Positions 23,257-35,365 are shown, numbered from the stretch's first letter. The stretch: DNA of 64,000 nt from Chelonoidis abingdonii (GCF_003597395.2 NC_133769.1:175377956-175441955); one strand, 5' to 3'. Numbers and translations are program-made. The notes: generated by a model not told the origin, from the letters alone.

Positions 23257-23893
23257 ACCCAGGAGGGAGAGGAATTATTTAAGCTCAATACCAATGTTGA
23301 CACAAGAAGAAATTGATATAAACTGGCCATCAGGAAGTGTAGACTTGAAATTAGATGAAGATTTCTAACCATCAGAGGAGTGAAGTTCTGGAACAGCCTT
23401 TGAAGGTAAGCAATGGGGGCAAAGGACATATTTGGCTTCCAGACTAAGCTTGAGAAGTTCATGGAGGGAATCTTTGACTATTAGGGATAAATATGCCCAA
23501 TGGCCTGTGATTGGGTGTTAGATGGGGTGGTATCTGAATTACTACAGAGAATTCTTTCCTGGGTGTCTGGCTGGTAAGTCTTGCCCACATGCTCAGGGTT
23601 TAGCTGATCACCATATTTGGGATCGGAAAGGAATTTTCTTCCAGGGCAGATTGGCAGAGGCCCTGGGAGTTTTTCACCTTTTTCTGCAGCGTGGGGCACA
23701 GCTCACTTGCTGGAGGATTCTTTGCACCTTGAAGTCTTTAAACCAAGATTTGAGGACTTCAATAGCTTAGACATAGATTAGGGGTTTGATACAGGAGTGG
23801 GTGGGTGAGATTCTGTGGTCTGCGTTGTGTAGGAGGTCAGACTAGATGATCATAATGGTCTCTTCTGAGCTTAAAGTCTATGATTCTATGATA

Positions 23894-24257
23894 AGGAATA
23901 GTCAAGTTGGAAACTTCTTAATTCCAGGACTGCTGGTAGAGTTTACGTGACACCTTGTACATCTGAGAAGAAAATATGATTGAAACTGTGATGTAATTGG
24001 AAGGAGATGCCATTGTTTTTTCCTGTATTGATTCTTTAAATTAAAAAGGTATCTCCCTGTCTCCCACAGAAGCAGTGAAAGGCAGCTGCTCTTATGTGTT
24101 TCAGTTTAGATATAGAAAGTTAGTGAATCATGGTGTTTTCTCAAGCAGAGCCTTTATATTTGTTCTTTATTTCAGATTAGGAAAACAAAAATAAAGAGCA
24201 TAACCTAGGCGGAGAAATCCAGTTCTATTTGTCACCCCACCACAAACACATATTTAC
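23894..24257. other. Unannotated sequence
   Basis: No feature was recognised between two CR1 remnants. Confidence 0.45.
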
Positions 24258-24663
24258 CGATATTAAGGCTAGAAGGGGCTATTAGATCATCTAGTCTGAC
24301 CTGTATATCATCACAGGCCATTATATTTCACTCAGTTACCCCATCACTGAGCCCAATAACTTGTGTTTGACTAAACCATATCCTCCAAAAAGGCATATCA
24401 CCTTGAAGACAACAGGAAATGGAGAATCCACCTAGTTTGTTCTAATGGTTTATTATCCTCACTGTTAAAAATGTATGCCTGATTTCTAATCTGAACTTGT
24501 CCGGCTTCCACTTCGAGCCATGGGATCTTGTCATCACTTTCTCCACTAGATTAAAGAGCCCTTTAGTTCCTGATGTTTTCTCTTTGTGATGGTACCTATA
24601 GACACTGTAATCAAGTCACCTCACAATCTTCTTTTTGACAAACCAAATAGACTGAGCTCTTTA
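24258..24663 (-). mobile_element. CR1 LINE 3' end, reverse strand
   Basis: It reads on plus as TCATCTAGTCTGACC, then CTTGTGTTTGACTAAACC, AGATTAAAGAGCCCTTTAG and CAAATAGACTGAGCTCTTTA, the reverse complement of the CR1 3' UTR and the end of ORF2. Heavily diverged, with no open frame. Confidence 0.9.
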
Positions 24664-24760
24664 AGGAGATGTCTGCACTAGGAGCTAGGGGTGGGATTCC
24701 CAGTTCACATACACACACTCATGCCAGCTCAATAATGACCCTAATATCAGTCATCGCTCT
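24664..24760 (+). mobile_element. MITE fragment (same family as 1278)
   Basis: It contains GATGTCTGCACTAGGAGCTA and GGGTGGGATTCCCAG, the left-arm landmarks of the foldback MITE at 1278-1562. Only one end is preserved. Confidence 0.45.
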
Positions 24761-24950
24761 TGCACAATTATCAGAACTCCATGAGCACTGTAAGTGGAAT
24801 CACACAGAGAACGGTAATTCTGTTTCATGGAGGATTTTGAGTGTTTGAAATCTCATTTCATTCCAATTCAGAACAGAAACAAACAAACAAAAAGTTCTCT
24901 GCAAAATGAAATCATTTTCTGCCCAGATTTACTAGGAGCCAGGGCTCTAA

Positions 24951-25236
24951 GGGTATGTCTACATAGCCAAGAAAAACTAGTGGATGGCTCATGCCGGCTG
25001 ACTCGGGTTTTCTGGGACTCAGGCTGTATGGCTGTTTCATTGTTATGGAGATTTACGGGCTTAGGTTGGAGCCTGAGCTCTGAGACCCTTCCATCTCCCA
25101 AGGTCCTAGTCCTGAGCTCCAGCCCAGGGCCAGAAGTCTACACAGCAATGAAACAGCCTTGCAGCCCAAACTCTGAAAGTCCAAGTCGACTGGCACAGGC
25201 CAACCACGTGGTTTTCTTTTCTGTGTAGACACACAC
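24951..25236. mobile_element. Foldback MITE of the 'GGGTATGTCTACAT' type
   Basis: A 286-bp imperfect palindrome. The left end reads GGGTATGTCTACATAGCCAA and the reverse complement of the right end reads GTGTGTCTACACAGAAAA. Inner blocks mirror each other, for example GGCTGTTTCATTGTTATG against GGCTGTTTCATTGCTGTG. TAA stands immediately to the left, as expected for a Harbinger-like 3-bp TSD, but the right side is degraded. Frames crossing it are by-products. Confidence 0.7.
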
Positions 25237-27039
25237 TTGGGCTCTCAGCTCCCTGTCACCCTGCAGAGTGGGCTGTCAAAGATCTGGGCAAACTAGTGGA
25301 ACCCTACCTTCTGGGATTCCAGAAGAATGTTGTCAAAATTGACATGACCCCACAGAACGTTTCAATGTCACCGAATCAGCAAATTCCAACAAAAAATATT
25401 TTGTCGAAATACTTCCAACCAGCTCTAAGTATCTGCATGTTTAAATTACATGCATTTTCTGTGCAATTCTAAAATTCTGGGCTTCAAAGACAGTGTTAAC
25501 AAGGAGCAATCTTAATAAAAGCATATAATTTTGCACTTAGTTTAGAGAAAATAAAAATGATTTAAGTGTAAAGACTACAAAAATGTTTTTTGAATATTTA
25601 TGGATCATGTTTTTGAAGTTAAAATATCATCTTGTATCACATAGTTACTTTAATCCATGCAAATAAACAAAGAAAATACGAAAAGATGGCTTTAAAAAAA
25701 ATCTTTTCTGAAAAGATATGCTTGCAAGTCATCTTTACAGGAGGATATCTTTAAAACAAATGTAAAAGCTACTAATTGCTGTCATGTTTGGGTCGGATTG
25801 TCACATCTCTTAATACCATGCAAGCTGCTTTTTTCACACTTCATTACAGCTATGTTGGTTAAGAGAACAACATTTTAACACATTGAGGACAACTTCTTCA
25901 GAAACTTTACTCATTGTTTCCCATGTTTTATTAAACCACAAAGTACAATAGAGTGATTAAACTACAGGTTCATTATACATGAACAAATAAATATGGGATA
26001 ATTAAAAATACAGATAGTAAGAAGTCAGTATTCATAGCAGACTGGGTCAAATTCATCACTGGAATAAGGAGTGTAACTCTGTCTAGAAGAATTGCAGTGT
26101 GATTGATTACAGTGGAACTTTACCCAATCATAACACAACAGAATTTGTCCTTTCCTCTGTTTTCTAAGGCTCAGATTATTATAAAATAGTACCATCTGCA
26201 GAGATTTAAAGTAATCATATCTGTGGTCTTAAAGTATTTGATTTATATTAAAACCTAAACAATTTAAGCTAATTCCCTCTCCATTTTGCTAGGGAGCATT
26301 ATCCGTGCAATTTGGGCCTGATCCAACTCCAGTGAAATGAATTCCCATTGACTTCAGTGCCACTACGTCAGTCCTCTTGAGATCAAGAGACACAGCATGA
26401 ATTGAAAATGACAACTTGAAAAAAAGACAACTCAGCAGCTCTTCAGAATCATTAACGGTCCTCTCCCCCCACCCTTTCTTGGGGGCTGGGGGTTTTTATA
26501 TTCTGAGTGAATGAAAGCATCCAGGATTGGTACTAAGAAGGAATGCTTGATATAGTCAGAAAAAAGGAAGTGGAAAATACTAAACATGGTTGAGACAATA
26601 AAGAAAACTGAGTGCAGTTTAAGAAACTGGAAGCACAAAGAACATGACTGTTCTCTGTCTTGATTTGACTTCAGGGACTCAATTAAGGGCTGGTTCTTTC
26701 CAGAGTCAGAGACAGGAATGGATGGACTGGTGTATTTATCAACCGAGGGAATTCATATCTGCACAAGAACTGCCATAATCAAAGAAAATATTTTTGCTAT
26801 TTAAAACTAAAGTGAAAGCAAAATGTCCAATTATACTTAGCAAATACTATTTTGGAGAATTAAGTCAGATTTAACTGGTGCACAGGACTTGTGCTGGCCT
26901 CCTGGCCACAGATGAATTTCTCCCATTATCCATAAGAGTGCTTTAAGAGAGTTTTATCCCCCCCCCCAAAAAAAAAATTGAGAAAAGACTGAACTGTTTG
27001 GCAAAGAATTTCTGCAATCCACTCAATGAATGAAAATAT
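25237..27039. other. Unannotated sequence
   Basis: No gene was recognised. A half-copy of the palindromic GGGCCTGATCC...TTGACTTCAGTG repeat lies at 26313-26365. A C10-A10 homopolymer junction occurs at 26958-26977. Confidence 0.5.
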
Positions 27040-27404
27040 GGATATGCAGTATAGTTATAGCCGTGTTGGTCCCAGGATATTAGAGAGACAAGGTGGGTGA
27101 GATATTATCTTTTATTAGACTATCTGCTGTTGGTGAGAGAGACAAGCTTTTGAGCCACACAGGGCACTTCTTCAAGTCTCAAGAAGGTTCTCAGAGTATC
27201 ATTGCTGAATGCAAAGTGAGACAGATTGTCTGGCATAAATAGTTATCACATATTTTAATTTAAGGAACCATTCCAGGTAGAGTGGCCCATTCACATATCT
27301 GCAATCATAGGACAAAAAGAGGATTTAGTGACTTACAGATTGTTGTAATGAACCATAAATCTAGTACCTCTGTTCAGTCAATGATTTTTGGTGACAACGA
27401 GAGG
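27040..27404 (-). mobile_element. Penelope-like element tail, inverted
   Basis: It starts ATATGCAGTATAGTTATAGCC followed by GTGTTGGTCCCAGGATATTA and AGAGAGACAAGGTGGGTGAG, then passes through GACAAGCTTTTGAGC to an untranslated part ending near 27,404. In the usual order this tail lies downstream of the GIY-YIG coding region and points the same way. Here it is reversed and placed directly upstream of the body, so the element is internally inverted. Confidence 0.7.
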
Positions 27405-28065
27405 TGCGTGGTCAATACAGAAATAAAACCAGCTCTGATCACACACTCCTAATTGTCACCTACCTCCCCACACTGAGTGTCATCAAAAAACTACAACCCA
27501 TACTCTAAGGGGACTCCATCCTGAAAGAAATCTTTCCTAAACCCCACTCTGGCCTTCAAACAACACTCCAACCTTGTCAACGTCATCATCAGATGGAAGC
27601 GCCCCGCAGACCAGGACACCGTCAACTCAAATTGGCACCCAAACAACAGATGCAAAACCTCAAATTGGCTTCCAGAACAACAGATGCAAAACCTCCAAAT
27701 GTATCTCCACTGCTACAGTGATCAACATTCCCCCTCTTGACAACACACCTTTTAAGATTCATGGATCCTCACATACCTATCACATATGGTGTACCTCATC
27801 CAGTGCACTAAATGACCCCATAACAGCTATGTGCGTGAAACCAGACAATCACTATGCTAATGAATGAACTCACACAGGAAAAAAAGAAAAGACAAAAACA
27901 TCCTATCACCTGGGGGTGAACACTTTTCACAAAGTGATCACTGTATATCTGGCCTCTCAGTCCTCAAAGGAAACCTGCACAAAACGTTTGAAAGATGAGC
28001 TTGGGAACTTAAGTTCATTACTTGGCTAGATACCGAACATCACTCTCTACACCGATTTGCTCCTT
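27405..28065 (+). pseudogene. Penelope-like element: GIY-YIG endonuclease remnant
   Basis: Read in more than one plus-strand frame, this holds the end of a Penelope-like polyprotein. A linker with NRCKTSKCI, INIPPLDNTPFKIHGSS is at about 27,675-27,765. A GIY-YIG-like endonuclease follows with MVYLIQCTK, SYV, QSL and MNSHR at about 27,785-27,880, broken by stops. The downstream EHFSQSDH and WELKFITWLDT blocks lie near 27,920-28,030. Intact proteins pair a telomerase-like RT with this endonuclease; the RT part is absent. A 33/34-bp tandem duplication at 27628-27694 adds to the disruption. Confidence 0.75.
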
Positions 28066-29799
28066 TATGTACTGACAGCATAGGGAGTTTCCATCTTCCC
28101 TGAGGGCAGCTTGGCTTTACTCCCATTGGGGAAAAATAGCATGGTCAGAGTCTTCCCCAGGAATTGAAATTAGAGGGAGTGTTTGAATTTATGGGGAGGG
28201 GGGATGTTGGAAAATGACTAAATTGGCAATACTGCATGTATATATTTGACCACTGGAGGGGGAATGGGGATGATTTGGGGGGTGGGGCAGGGATGCTGAT
28301 GAGGCCATTTTGAAAGAGCAATTTTTCAAGATATTTGTGTCAGCCACTGCTTTTCAAAAGCCACCTTTTCAGCCCGCCCTACTGAACAGAGAGAGGGAAG
28401 GCATGAAGGGAAATCTTGTATGGGCATGCATACAGAGCAACGTGGAGCATGCAGGAGGGAGTGGAAAAATGATGTACTCTCTAGTTGCTTTGCACAGCTT
28501 CGTAGTAATCCTTTTTGACTGACGTCATTTGCTCTTCTCTCCATTCAGGTTTGTTTTTCTTTGCATTCATAAAAAAATCATTTACTCTTTGTTCTAGTTG
28601 ATCCATTGCATTCTGCACCTGCACAGCTCTGGTGGTGCAAAGCGACTATAAAAAACTTAATTGGTTGCTACAATCTGGTTCCTTTCCACTGCTCCAGTGA
28701 GGCGAGTCAGTACCTAAAATGTTAAAACAGAGGAGGGAAGATCTTCAAGGTGGATACTACATAACCTTCGAATCATTAGAAATGTGGTAACGTTTTCTTT
28801 CAGTTCCTTGTTTAGTGTTCATTTATAAACTTAATATTTTAAGAAATCCAAATGTTCAGACTAACTACTGAGTTCAGAGTTAAGGATCTTTTTGTGCTTT
28901 AGCTGTGCATTTCCAGACTTTAATATGCTTGCATTTCTTTAAAGTCAACTTAATTCTGAATTTCCTTGGTTTATAATGCTGGTTTTGAGGAAATTACAGC
29001 TTGCCTGTAATGTATTTTAAATGTACTCTCAATCTTAACTCTATAATGTATTTCTTTACTTTAAGAATCAATCAAAATGTTCACGTTTTTTGGATTTAAA
29101 GACTATTTGTTCAAGATCTATTGGTGCACCTAGCAGAATTTCCTGTGTGTTTGCTCAGTGGAATGAATGCTCAGTGGGATGAACAGTGTTGTTTGGAGCA
29201 AAGAGAAAAGTTGCATTACCCTAGATACCTTCAAAAATGTTCTCAGAATAAATGTTAACAACCCTTGTTCCATGGGTATATAGTCAAAGTTATATATGTG
29301 CACTACATGGTGGAGCAGTTTAAGATATGGTAACTGTTTTATTTTGAATTAAGCTTGGAACACAGAAAGTAGTTGTTTATAGATTTGTTAGTTATATAAC
29401 TTGATGCTCATCTATGATTAGACAACTATATTTAGCTTTATAAGAAAGAAAGGCTGAGAGTTAGATTTCTGGCTTCACTGAGTTTATGCCTGGCAAATGA
29501 AAGAAGGGAAAAGCAGTCAAGGAGCCCTGTGAAGGCCTCTTAATTCTCCACAGCCCATGGCCCTGGCCAATATTAGAGAAGTCTGTGGGCTGCTCTAACC
29601 TGTGCCTGTTGCCTGTGGTCTTCAAGTGACCAACCACTATCTAAGCATAACTGGAGCATAACATAACTAGTGAGTGCAGAAAAGATAGCACAGCTGGATC
29701 ATACACCATCTCTACCCCTTCTGGAGACTCCCCTATTCTAGGAAATCCCCAAGTAGGAGGGATATGTAGCCATTCTCCACTCCCACTGTGTCCCCTAAA
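28066..29799. other. Unannotated sequence
   Basis: No gene or repeat was recognised. The part at 28,180-28,300 is G-rich on the plus strand (several runs of four or more G). Confidence 0.5.
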
Positions 29800-31640
29800 C
29801 TGTGGGAAAAAATGGAGGGACATGTGGTGTTAGGTGTGAACATTCTAGAGATTTTCTAGTGGGCATAATATTTCATGTGCAAACTGACCACAAACCATTG
29901 GTCTCTTTTCTACATTCAAAAGAACCAAAACAAAATGTCACCTACAATACAAAGTTTTCAAAAGAGATTGATAAGGTTTCAGTTCTCAGTTGCTCATGCA
30001 CCTGGGAAACATTTCTTCAGAGCTGCTACGCTCCCCAGTCTCAGACTCATCATAGCAAGAATGCAGACAGGAGCAGCTGCCTCTATAATGTTTCATTGAT
30101 CAAGTAGTAAGTACTGTATTTATCACAGAAAAATGTCTGCAATAACTGAAAAAACCCCCCAGCAAGAACGGATAAATTACTGAGCCAAGTCATGACTCAC
30201 TGCAAAGAAGGCTTGACAAAACAAAGAAGCCTCTATTATCTTACCATAAACCAAGGCCTGTTATTGAAGGGATCCAAGCTGCTTATCCCTACATCATTGC
30301 AACAGGAAATCTTTGAGAGACTGCATGAGGTACCCCAAGGCATTACAAAATGCAGGGCAAGAGATAAACAGTCTGTTTGGTGGCCTGGCCTGAGCAAACA
30401 TCTACAGCAGAGAGTTGAGAAACATGATATTTGTGCTCACACGAGAACGAACCCACATCGACCCTTGCTACCCTCTGTTCTACCAACAGGCCATGGAAAA
30501 AAGTCAGGACCAACTCCCCCTGTCTGGATAATACAGCCTATCTTTTGATTGATTATTTTTCAATTAAATCATTATTCCTCATTGACATTTCCAGGTTAAT
30601 CAACACCCCATCAAGTTGTACAGAAGATAAAACCATCCCCCTCCGCCTGTTGGGATTCCAGAGTAAGTTATCTTTGACAATGGACCTCAGTTTTCATCTG
30701 AAACCTTTAAGAAGTTTGCAGATACATATGGTTTCATTCCAGCCTATAGTTTACCCAGAGTAATTGTCAAGGTTCCTCCCCCACTCTGAACTTCAGGGTA
30801 CAGATGTGGGGACCTGCATGGACACTTCTAAGCTTAATTACTAGCTTAGATCTGGTACCACTGCCACCACCCCCAAGGACCACCTTTTTCCCTAGGTAGT
30901 CTTGAGGGACTTCACCAGTTCCCTGGTGAACACAGATCCTAACCCCTTGGATCTTAAAACAAGGAGAAATTAACCATCCCCTCTCCTTTCCCCCCACCAA
31001 TCCCTGGTGAGTCCAGATCCAATCCCTTTGGCTCTAAAAAACAAGGAAAAATCAATCAGGTATTAAGAAAAAAGGCTTTTAATTAAAGAAAAGAAAGGTA
31101 AAAGAAAACCCTCTGGGAGAGATTAGCATACCAGCTACTCTCACAGACAACAGATTCAAAACACAGAGGATGTTCCCCTGGGCACAAATTTAGTTACACA
31201 AAAAAATACCCAATTAGATTCTACCTCTAATTACATAAGACAGGTTACAAAGAAATAAACATAAACCTATTTATTCCTTTCTAAAACTTACTACTCTGAT
31301 AAGAGGCTGGTTCCTTGATCTTTTTCACTCCGGCTGAAACTGAAACTCTAAACAAAGGAAAAACTTCCCTCCTTCCTTTTGAAACATCTTGTTCCCCCAT
31401 TGGTTCCTCTGGTCAGGTGTTAGCTAGGCTAGGTGAACTTTTTAACCCTTTACAGGTAAAAGAGGCATTAACCCTTAACCATCTGTTTATGACAGTAATA
31501 GTGAAGAAGAACATGCAGCAAAGCATACCAGTCTGCTAGACACCCATATATAGTGAATTACAGGTAGAAATTGGGATGCAAGAGCACAAACAAAATGATG
31601 AACAGAAAAAAGGGAAATGATCGTAGTCTCACATACCTCC
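29800..31640 (+). pseudogene. Ty3/gypsy pol remnant (RNase H to integrase), split by a solo LTR
   Basis: Several plus-strand frames carry gypsy pol domains in order. RNase H is at about 29,860-30,100 (VQTDHKPLVSFLHS, then a VAHAPGKHFF block). The integrase zinc-binding region is at about 30,290-30,450, with the His/Cys pattern and WWPGLSKHLQQRVEKHDIC. The integrase core is near 30,665-30,760, around a DNGPQF-type motif. The core is interrupted by the 730-bp LTR and appears to resume at 31,500. Frameshifts and stops separate the pieces. The gag, protease, RT and flanking LTRs of this element are not seen. Confidence 0.85.
30765..31494 (-). mobile_element. Solo LTR (TGTCA...TGACA family), copy 3
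   Basis: A 730-bp element starts TGTCAAGGTTCCTCCCCCAC and ends CATCTGTTTATGACA, with perfect GTAAT duplications at 30760-30764 and 31495-31499. It interrupts the gypsy integrase core. It is very close to copy 1 across most of its length, including TACTACTCTGATAAGAGGCT and CCTTTACAGGTAAAAGAGGC. Orientation is opposite to copy 2. Confidence 0.94.
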
Positions 31641-32282
31641 TTGATATCACTTTAAAAGTCCCAAGCTGTTTTCCTTTCATTAATTTACTTTTTAAAATTA
31701 AATAAAAAAGGTCAGTCAAACAGTTTGGCAAAGTTATCAGTTTTTCATTAGATCTTTCAAATAATGAAAAACAGGCATAACACTATTCTGGCATTTCGCT
31801 ACCTAGCACTGCCTTCCAACTTAACTGTTTTACTACCAACAGAGACAGTGCAATTATGTTTTGTAAACAATGTAGCTGTAGACATTAGCCCTTTCTCTTG
31901 CCTATGAAAATGCATAAACAGATCATGATATTTTATGAATTTATCCATTATTTGAAATTATTTTTGGACAAACATTTCACTTAATGATTGTTCTCAAGCC
32001 ATTCACTTATCTGAGTATTTGGAATTCACTGTTGAACTGGGTGACTAGTCACCTAGTTTATCTGTTGTCTTTTTTAATTAGCATGTTTCTGTTCTGAGCG
32101 ATTGCCTAACATTTCTAGGCAAGAAGGAATGCATGAAGAAATCTTGGGCCTTTGATTTTTTCCTTAGGATAAATGTGGTTTAGGGAGGGATTATTTTACA
32201 GAGAGAGAAATAGTAGGTGAGAACAGGTCTAACTAATTTTAAGACATTTAAAAATGTCATCTTCTGAGATCTTGGTATGTAT
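31641..32282. other. Unannotated sequence
   Basis: AT-rich and without recognisable features. Confidence 0.5.
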
Positions 32283-33690
32283 ATTGGGCTAGATTTACAA
32301 AGGGACTTTTAGGTGCCTTGGTACACAGTGGAATCCACAGCCCCAAGTTAGGCACCCATGCTCCCTATACACTGCATCAGGAGAGTTAGGAACTTAGAAG
32401 TGGGATCCAGGACAGCCATCACACTGAGCAGCCTAAGCTAGGCAGGAGGAAATGCCAAAGAGGAGGGGGCTTGAGAGAAGTGCCTATCTCCAGTGGGATT
32501 CACAGCCATTAATCCTCTCCTGGAATCAGGCACCTAAGCCCTTTCTTGCACAAGACACAGGCTGAGAGAGAAGTGGAGATGATGCTGTCCCGACCTTATA
32601 ACTTTTAGCCCAGTGATTAGAGTAATCATCAAAGATGCTGGAGATGTTGGTTCAGTTCCTTCCTCTGTCACCTAGTGAATGGATTTTAACTTGGGTTTTC
32701 CACTTCGGGAGAGTGCCTAACCACTGGGATATAAAGTATTCTGGGGCAGGTCTCTTCTATTGAAGCTGTTCCTCTGTGTATAAATAATTAGTCATTAGAG
32801 TAGGAAGACTGAATCTAGAAGCTGGATCTCCCACCTCCCAGATGAGTAATGTAACCATTGGGGTATACAGTCCCTCATTCTTGCTCTGGCCAATTAATAT
32901 TAATACAGCCAGGGCCAGTTTTAGCAAATGCTCACCCAGCAGTGCTCCAAGTCGTACTCACCTGGTGGCCCCCCGGGTCTTCTGCGGCACTTCATCAGCG
33001 GGTCCTTCACTTGCTCCAGGTCTTCCATGGCACTCAAAGACCCACCACGGAAATGCCACCAAAGAGCTGGAGCAACTGAAGGGCCCCCTGCTGAAATGCC
33101 GCTGAAGACCCCCCGGAGTGCCGCCGGGTGAGTAAAAATTAAAAAGGCTCTGGTGCAGGGCCCTCTTAGGCACGGGGCCCAATTCTGGGGAATCAGGCTG
33201 ATTGGCCTAAAGCCGGCCCTGAATACAGCATGGAACTGCTTCAAGAGGAGAGATGAGAGACAGCTGCTCCAGGATGCCTTCTATCCCAGTGGTTAGGACA
33301 AACTCTTTCTCCATGTTAGGCAGAAAGGGGAATTTAACCCAGGTCTCCTACTTCCTGCGTGAGAACCTGAACCACTGTTCTCACAGTGCTTCTCCCCACC
33401 TCTACCTCCTGCAACTGTTTGGTGTAGGTCTAGGCATGCTCTGAGAATGCCTACTAGATTGGGGCACGGTGGTACGATAGGCAGAGAGACTCATTGTTTT
33501 AGGCTTCCACTGGTGCTCAGGCATGAAGTAGGCAGCAAGGTATTTAGACTGAGGAGGTTGTATATATGCACAGGGCAGAGTGTGAGCCACCCTTGGGAAC
33601 TTTAACAGCATAAATGTAGGTGCCTAGGAATTTTAGGCTTACAGCGTTAGATGACATCTGAGGAGGGATTTTGAGGATCTCAGTAGTGTC
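32283..33690. repeat. Composite interspersed repeat with alternating inverted modules
   Basis: It opens with GGGCTAGATTTACAAAGGGA and TTAGGTGCCT, then alternates modules of the type CCAGTGATTAGAG...GGTTCAGTTCC with their reverse complements (32606-32660 forward, 32690-32730 reverse, 33283-33310 forward, 33335-33385 reverse). It closes with TAGGTGCCTAGGAATTTTAG and GAGGATCTCAGTAGTG. I know similar sequence as a common reptile repeat but cannot name its class. A hAT MITE is inserted at 32910-33221. Confidence 0.5.
32910..33221 (+). mobile_element. hAT MITE with perfect 8-bp TSD
   Basis: A 312-bp element starts CAGGGCCAGTTTTAGC and ends GGCCTAAAGCCGGCCCTG, so its ends are inverted repeats of the CAGGGCCGGC type. 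Identical AATACAGC octamers flank it (32902-32909 and 33222-33229), as expected of hAT transposition. The interior is GC-rich with mirrored GAAGTGCCGCAGAAGAC-like blocks, which explains the frames seen on both strands. Confidence 0.9.
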
Positions 33691-35357
33691 TAAATCTTTG
33701 ATGCAAGTGGTATTGGGCACTAGCTCTTAATTTATGAACTTAAAAATACCTTGTCTCTTTACTGACTGAGGGTGAAACACATACCACATTAGTCATTTGC
33801 ACTGGGAATTGGACGAAACAAGGTACCATACCTGCATTTGCATTTACACATGCAGAACGATAGGTGAAAGGTCACTTTCCCTTCTCCATTTTGATGAATT
33901 GCCTGAGTTTCAGGAAGGCTCAGTGAACTGCTGTTCCTTTCATGCCATATTCAATAGGCTGTATTGTATATCGGCCACATGTATTGTTTGAATCCATGGG
34001 TCTTGCACAAATAAAAGCTCCTTCTCAAACAGCCACATTAGCAAAAGAGTCTACAGCAATGTTTGCAAAAGCAAAAAAAAAGAAAAAAAAAAGTGCTAAC
34101 ATGTCCAATGCAATTCAGAATTCAGCATGTTCTTGTCATTATTTCAATTATTCACCTACCTCCACTTAAAGTATACACAGGAATTTGACACACATTTTAT
34201 CAAGACAGCCATTAATATATGGAATACTACAGAGTATGTCTTATTTCAAGAGCAACTTGCATAGACATTATTTTTAGTCCTTCTAAAGGCTTTTCTTAAA
34301 AACCTTCCAATGTTTCCTTCACTTGATCAGCTTTTCCAACCCACAGAGGCCTGTATTTAACAACGTATTAAAGCACATGGCTAACTTTAAGTACATGTGT
34401 AGCCCCACTAAGTTTAATGAACATGGTTCCTTACTGAACTGGGGTTCCTTACTGAACTGGGGTTGTAAACACAGTTCTTCTTAATCACTTCAATAATCCT
34501 ATCTCCAGTAAAGAGTAATAGTGACAAGCAGACTCGTCAAATTGATAGTAATGTCCATACCTACAGACTGTTCATAAAGAGATATGTGAGTGGCATACGC
34601 CCCCATTGACAAATTATGGCTTTTCTGTGATGTATCCCTTTTCTAGTGGTGCAAGGACTGGGATGTAAAACATTCATTTTAAACTTCTTTTTTTACCTGA
34701 CAGTCATGAGCCACTACCATGCACCCAGTTATTTCAATCTATAATGTAAACATATTAAGGTCTATTCACCCTTCCAGGCATACATATAACAGACTTATGA
34801 ACATTCATGGATGGGAGAACAGATTTAGTTTATTAAAACTCATAATACAATAGAATAGAATCATCAAGTTGTATTGATATGTGCTCTATATGAGATCATA
34901 AATCTGCTGCTAGGAGCTTCCTAATGCTTTAGTTGAAAGCAGCTGAGATAACAGCTGTGCTTGCTGGATGGAAACAGTATTCTGGTAGTTTGACAAATGG
35001 TTGCATTCTCTTGCATGTTGCCTGCATTAATGTACTACACTTGAAGGAAAACCCAGGATGCCATACTATAGTGAAGGATATGAACATTCAGAGTTGGAGA
35101 TTTAGAGCTATGCTGTGATTTACAAGAGCCAAATAGTCTATTGACTCAATTAGACCTGTGCCAAATCACAAAAATTGAAAATTTTAAACAATATTTTTTC
35201 TGTTTATCTAGTCTACCTTTAAATCAAAGTTTTTAAAGAGTTTTGTATAAAATTTGTATTCTTATGACTGAGCTTTGTAGTCTATTAATGACAACAGTTA
35301 GTAAGTGAAAGCAGATGTGTGGTCCTCATTAGCAGTTCCCAAAATTTTTTAGAATGA
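33691..35357. other. Unannotated sequence
   Basis: No gene was recognised. A perfect 18-bp tandem duplication lies at 34425-34460, and an A-rich AAAG run near 34,072-34,092. Confidence 0.5.
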
Positions 35358-35365
35358 CTCTACAA

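Larger units (their letters stand above)
21848..23893 (+). mobile_element. CR1 LINE, 5'-truncated, interrupted by a solo LTR
   Basis: CR1 sequence starts in the RT coding region at 21848 and runs to 22388. It is broken by an 868-bp solo LTR and resumes at 23257 with GGAGGGAGAGGAATTATTTA. The 3' UTR signature GTCAGACTAGATGATCATAA is near 23840, and it ends at TCTATGATTCTATGAT, the short 3' repeat typical of CR1. About 1.18 kb of CR1 remain after removing the LTR. Confidence 0.93.
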
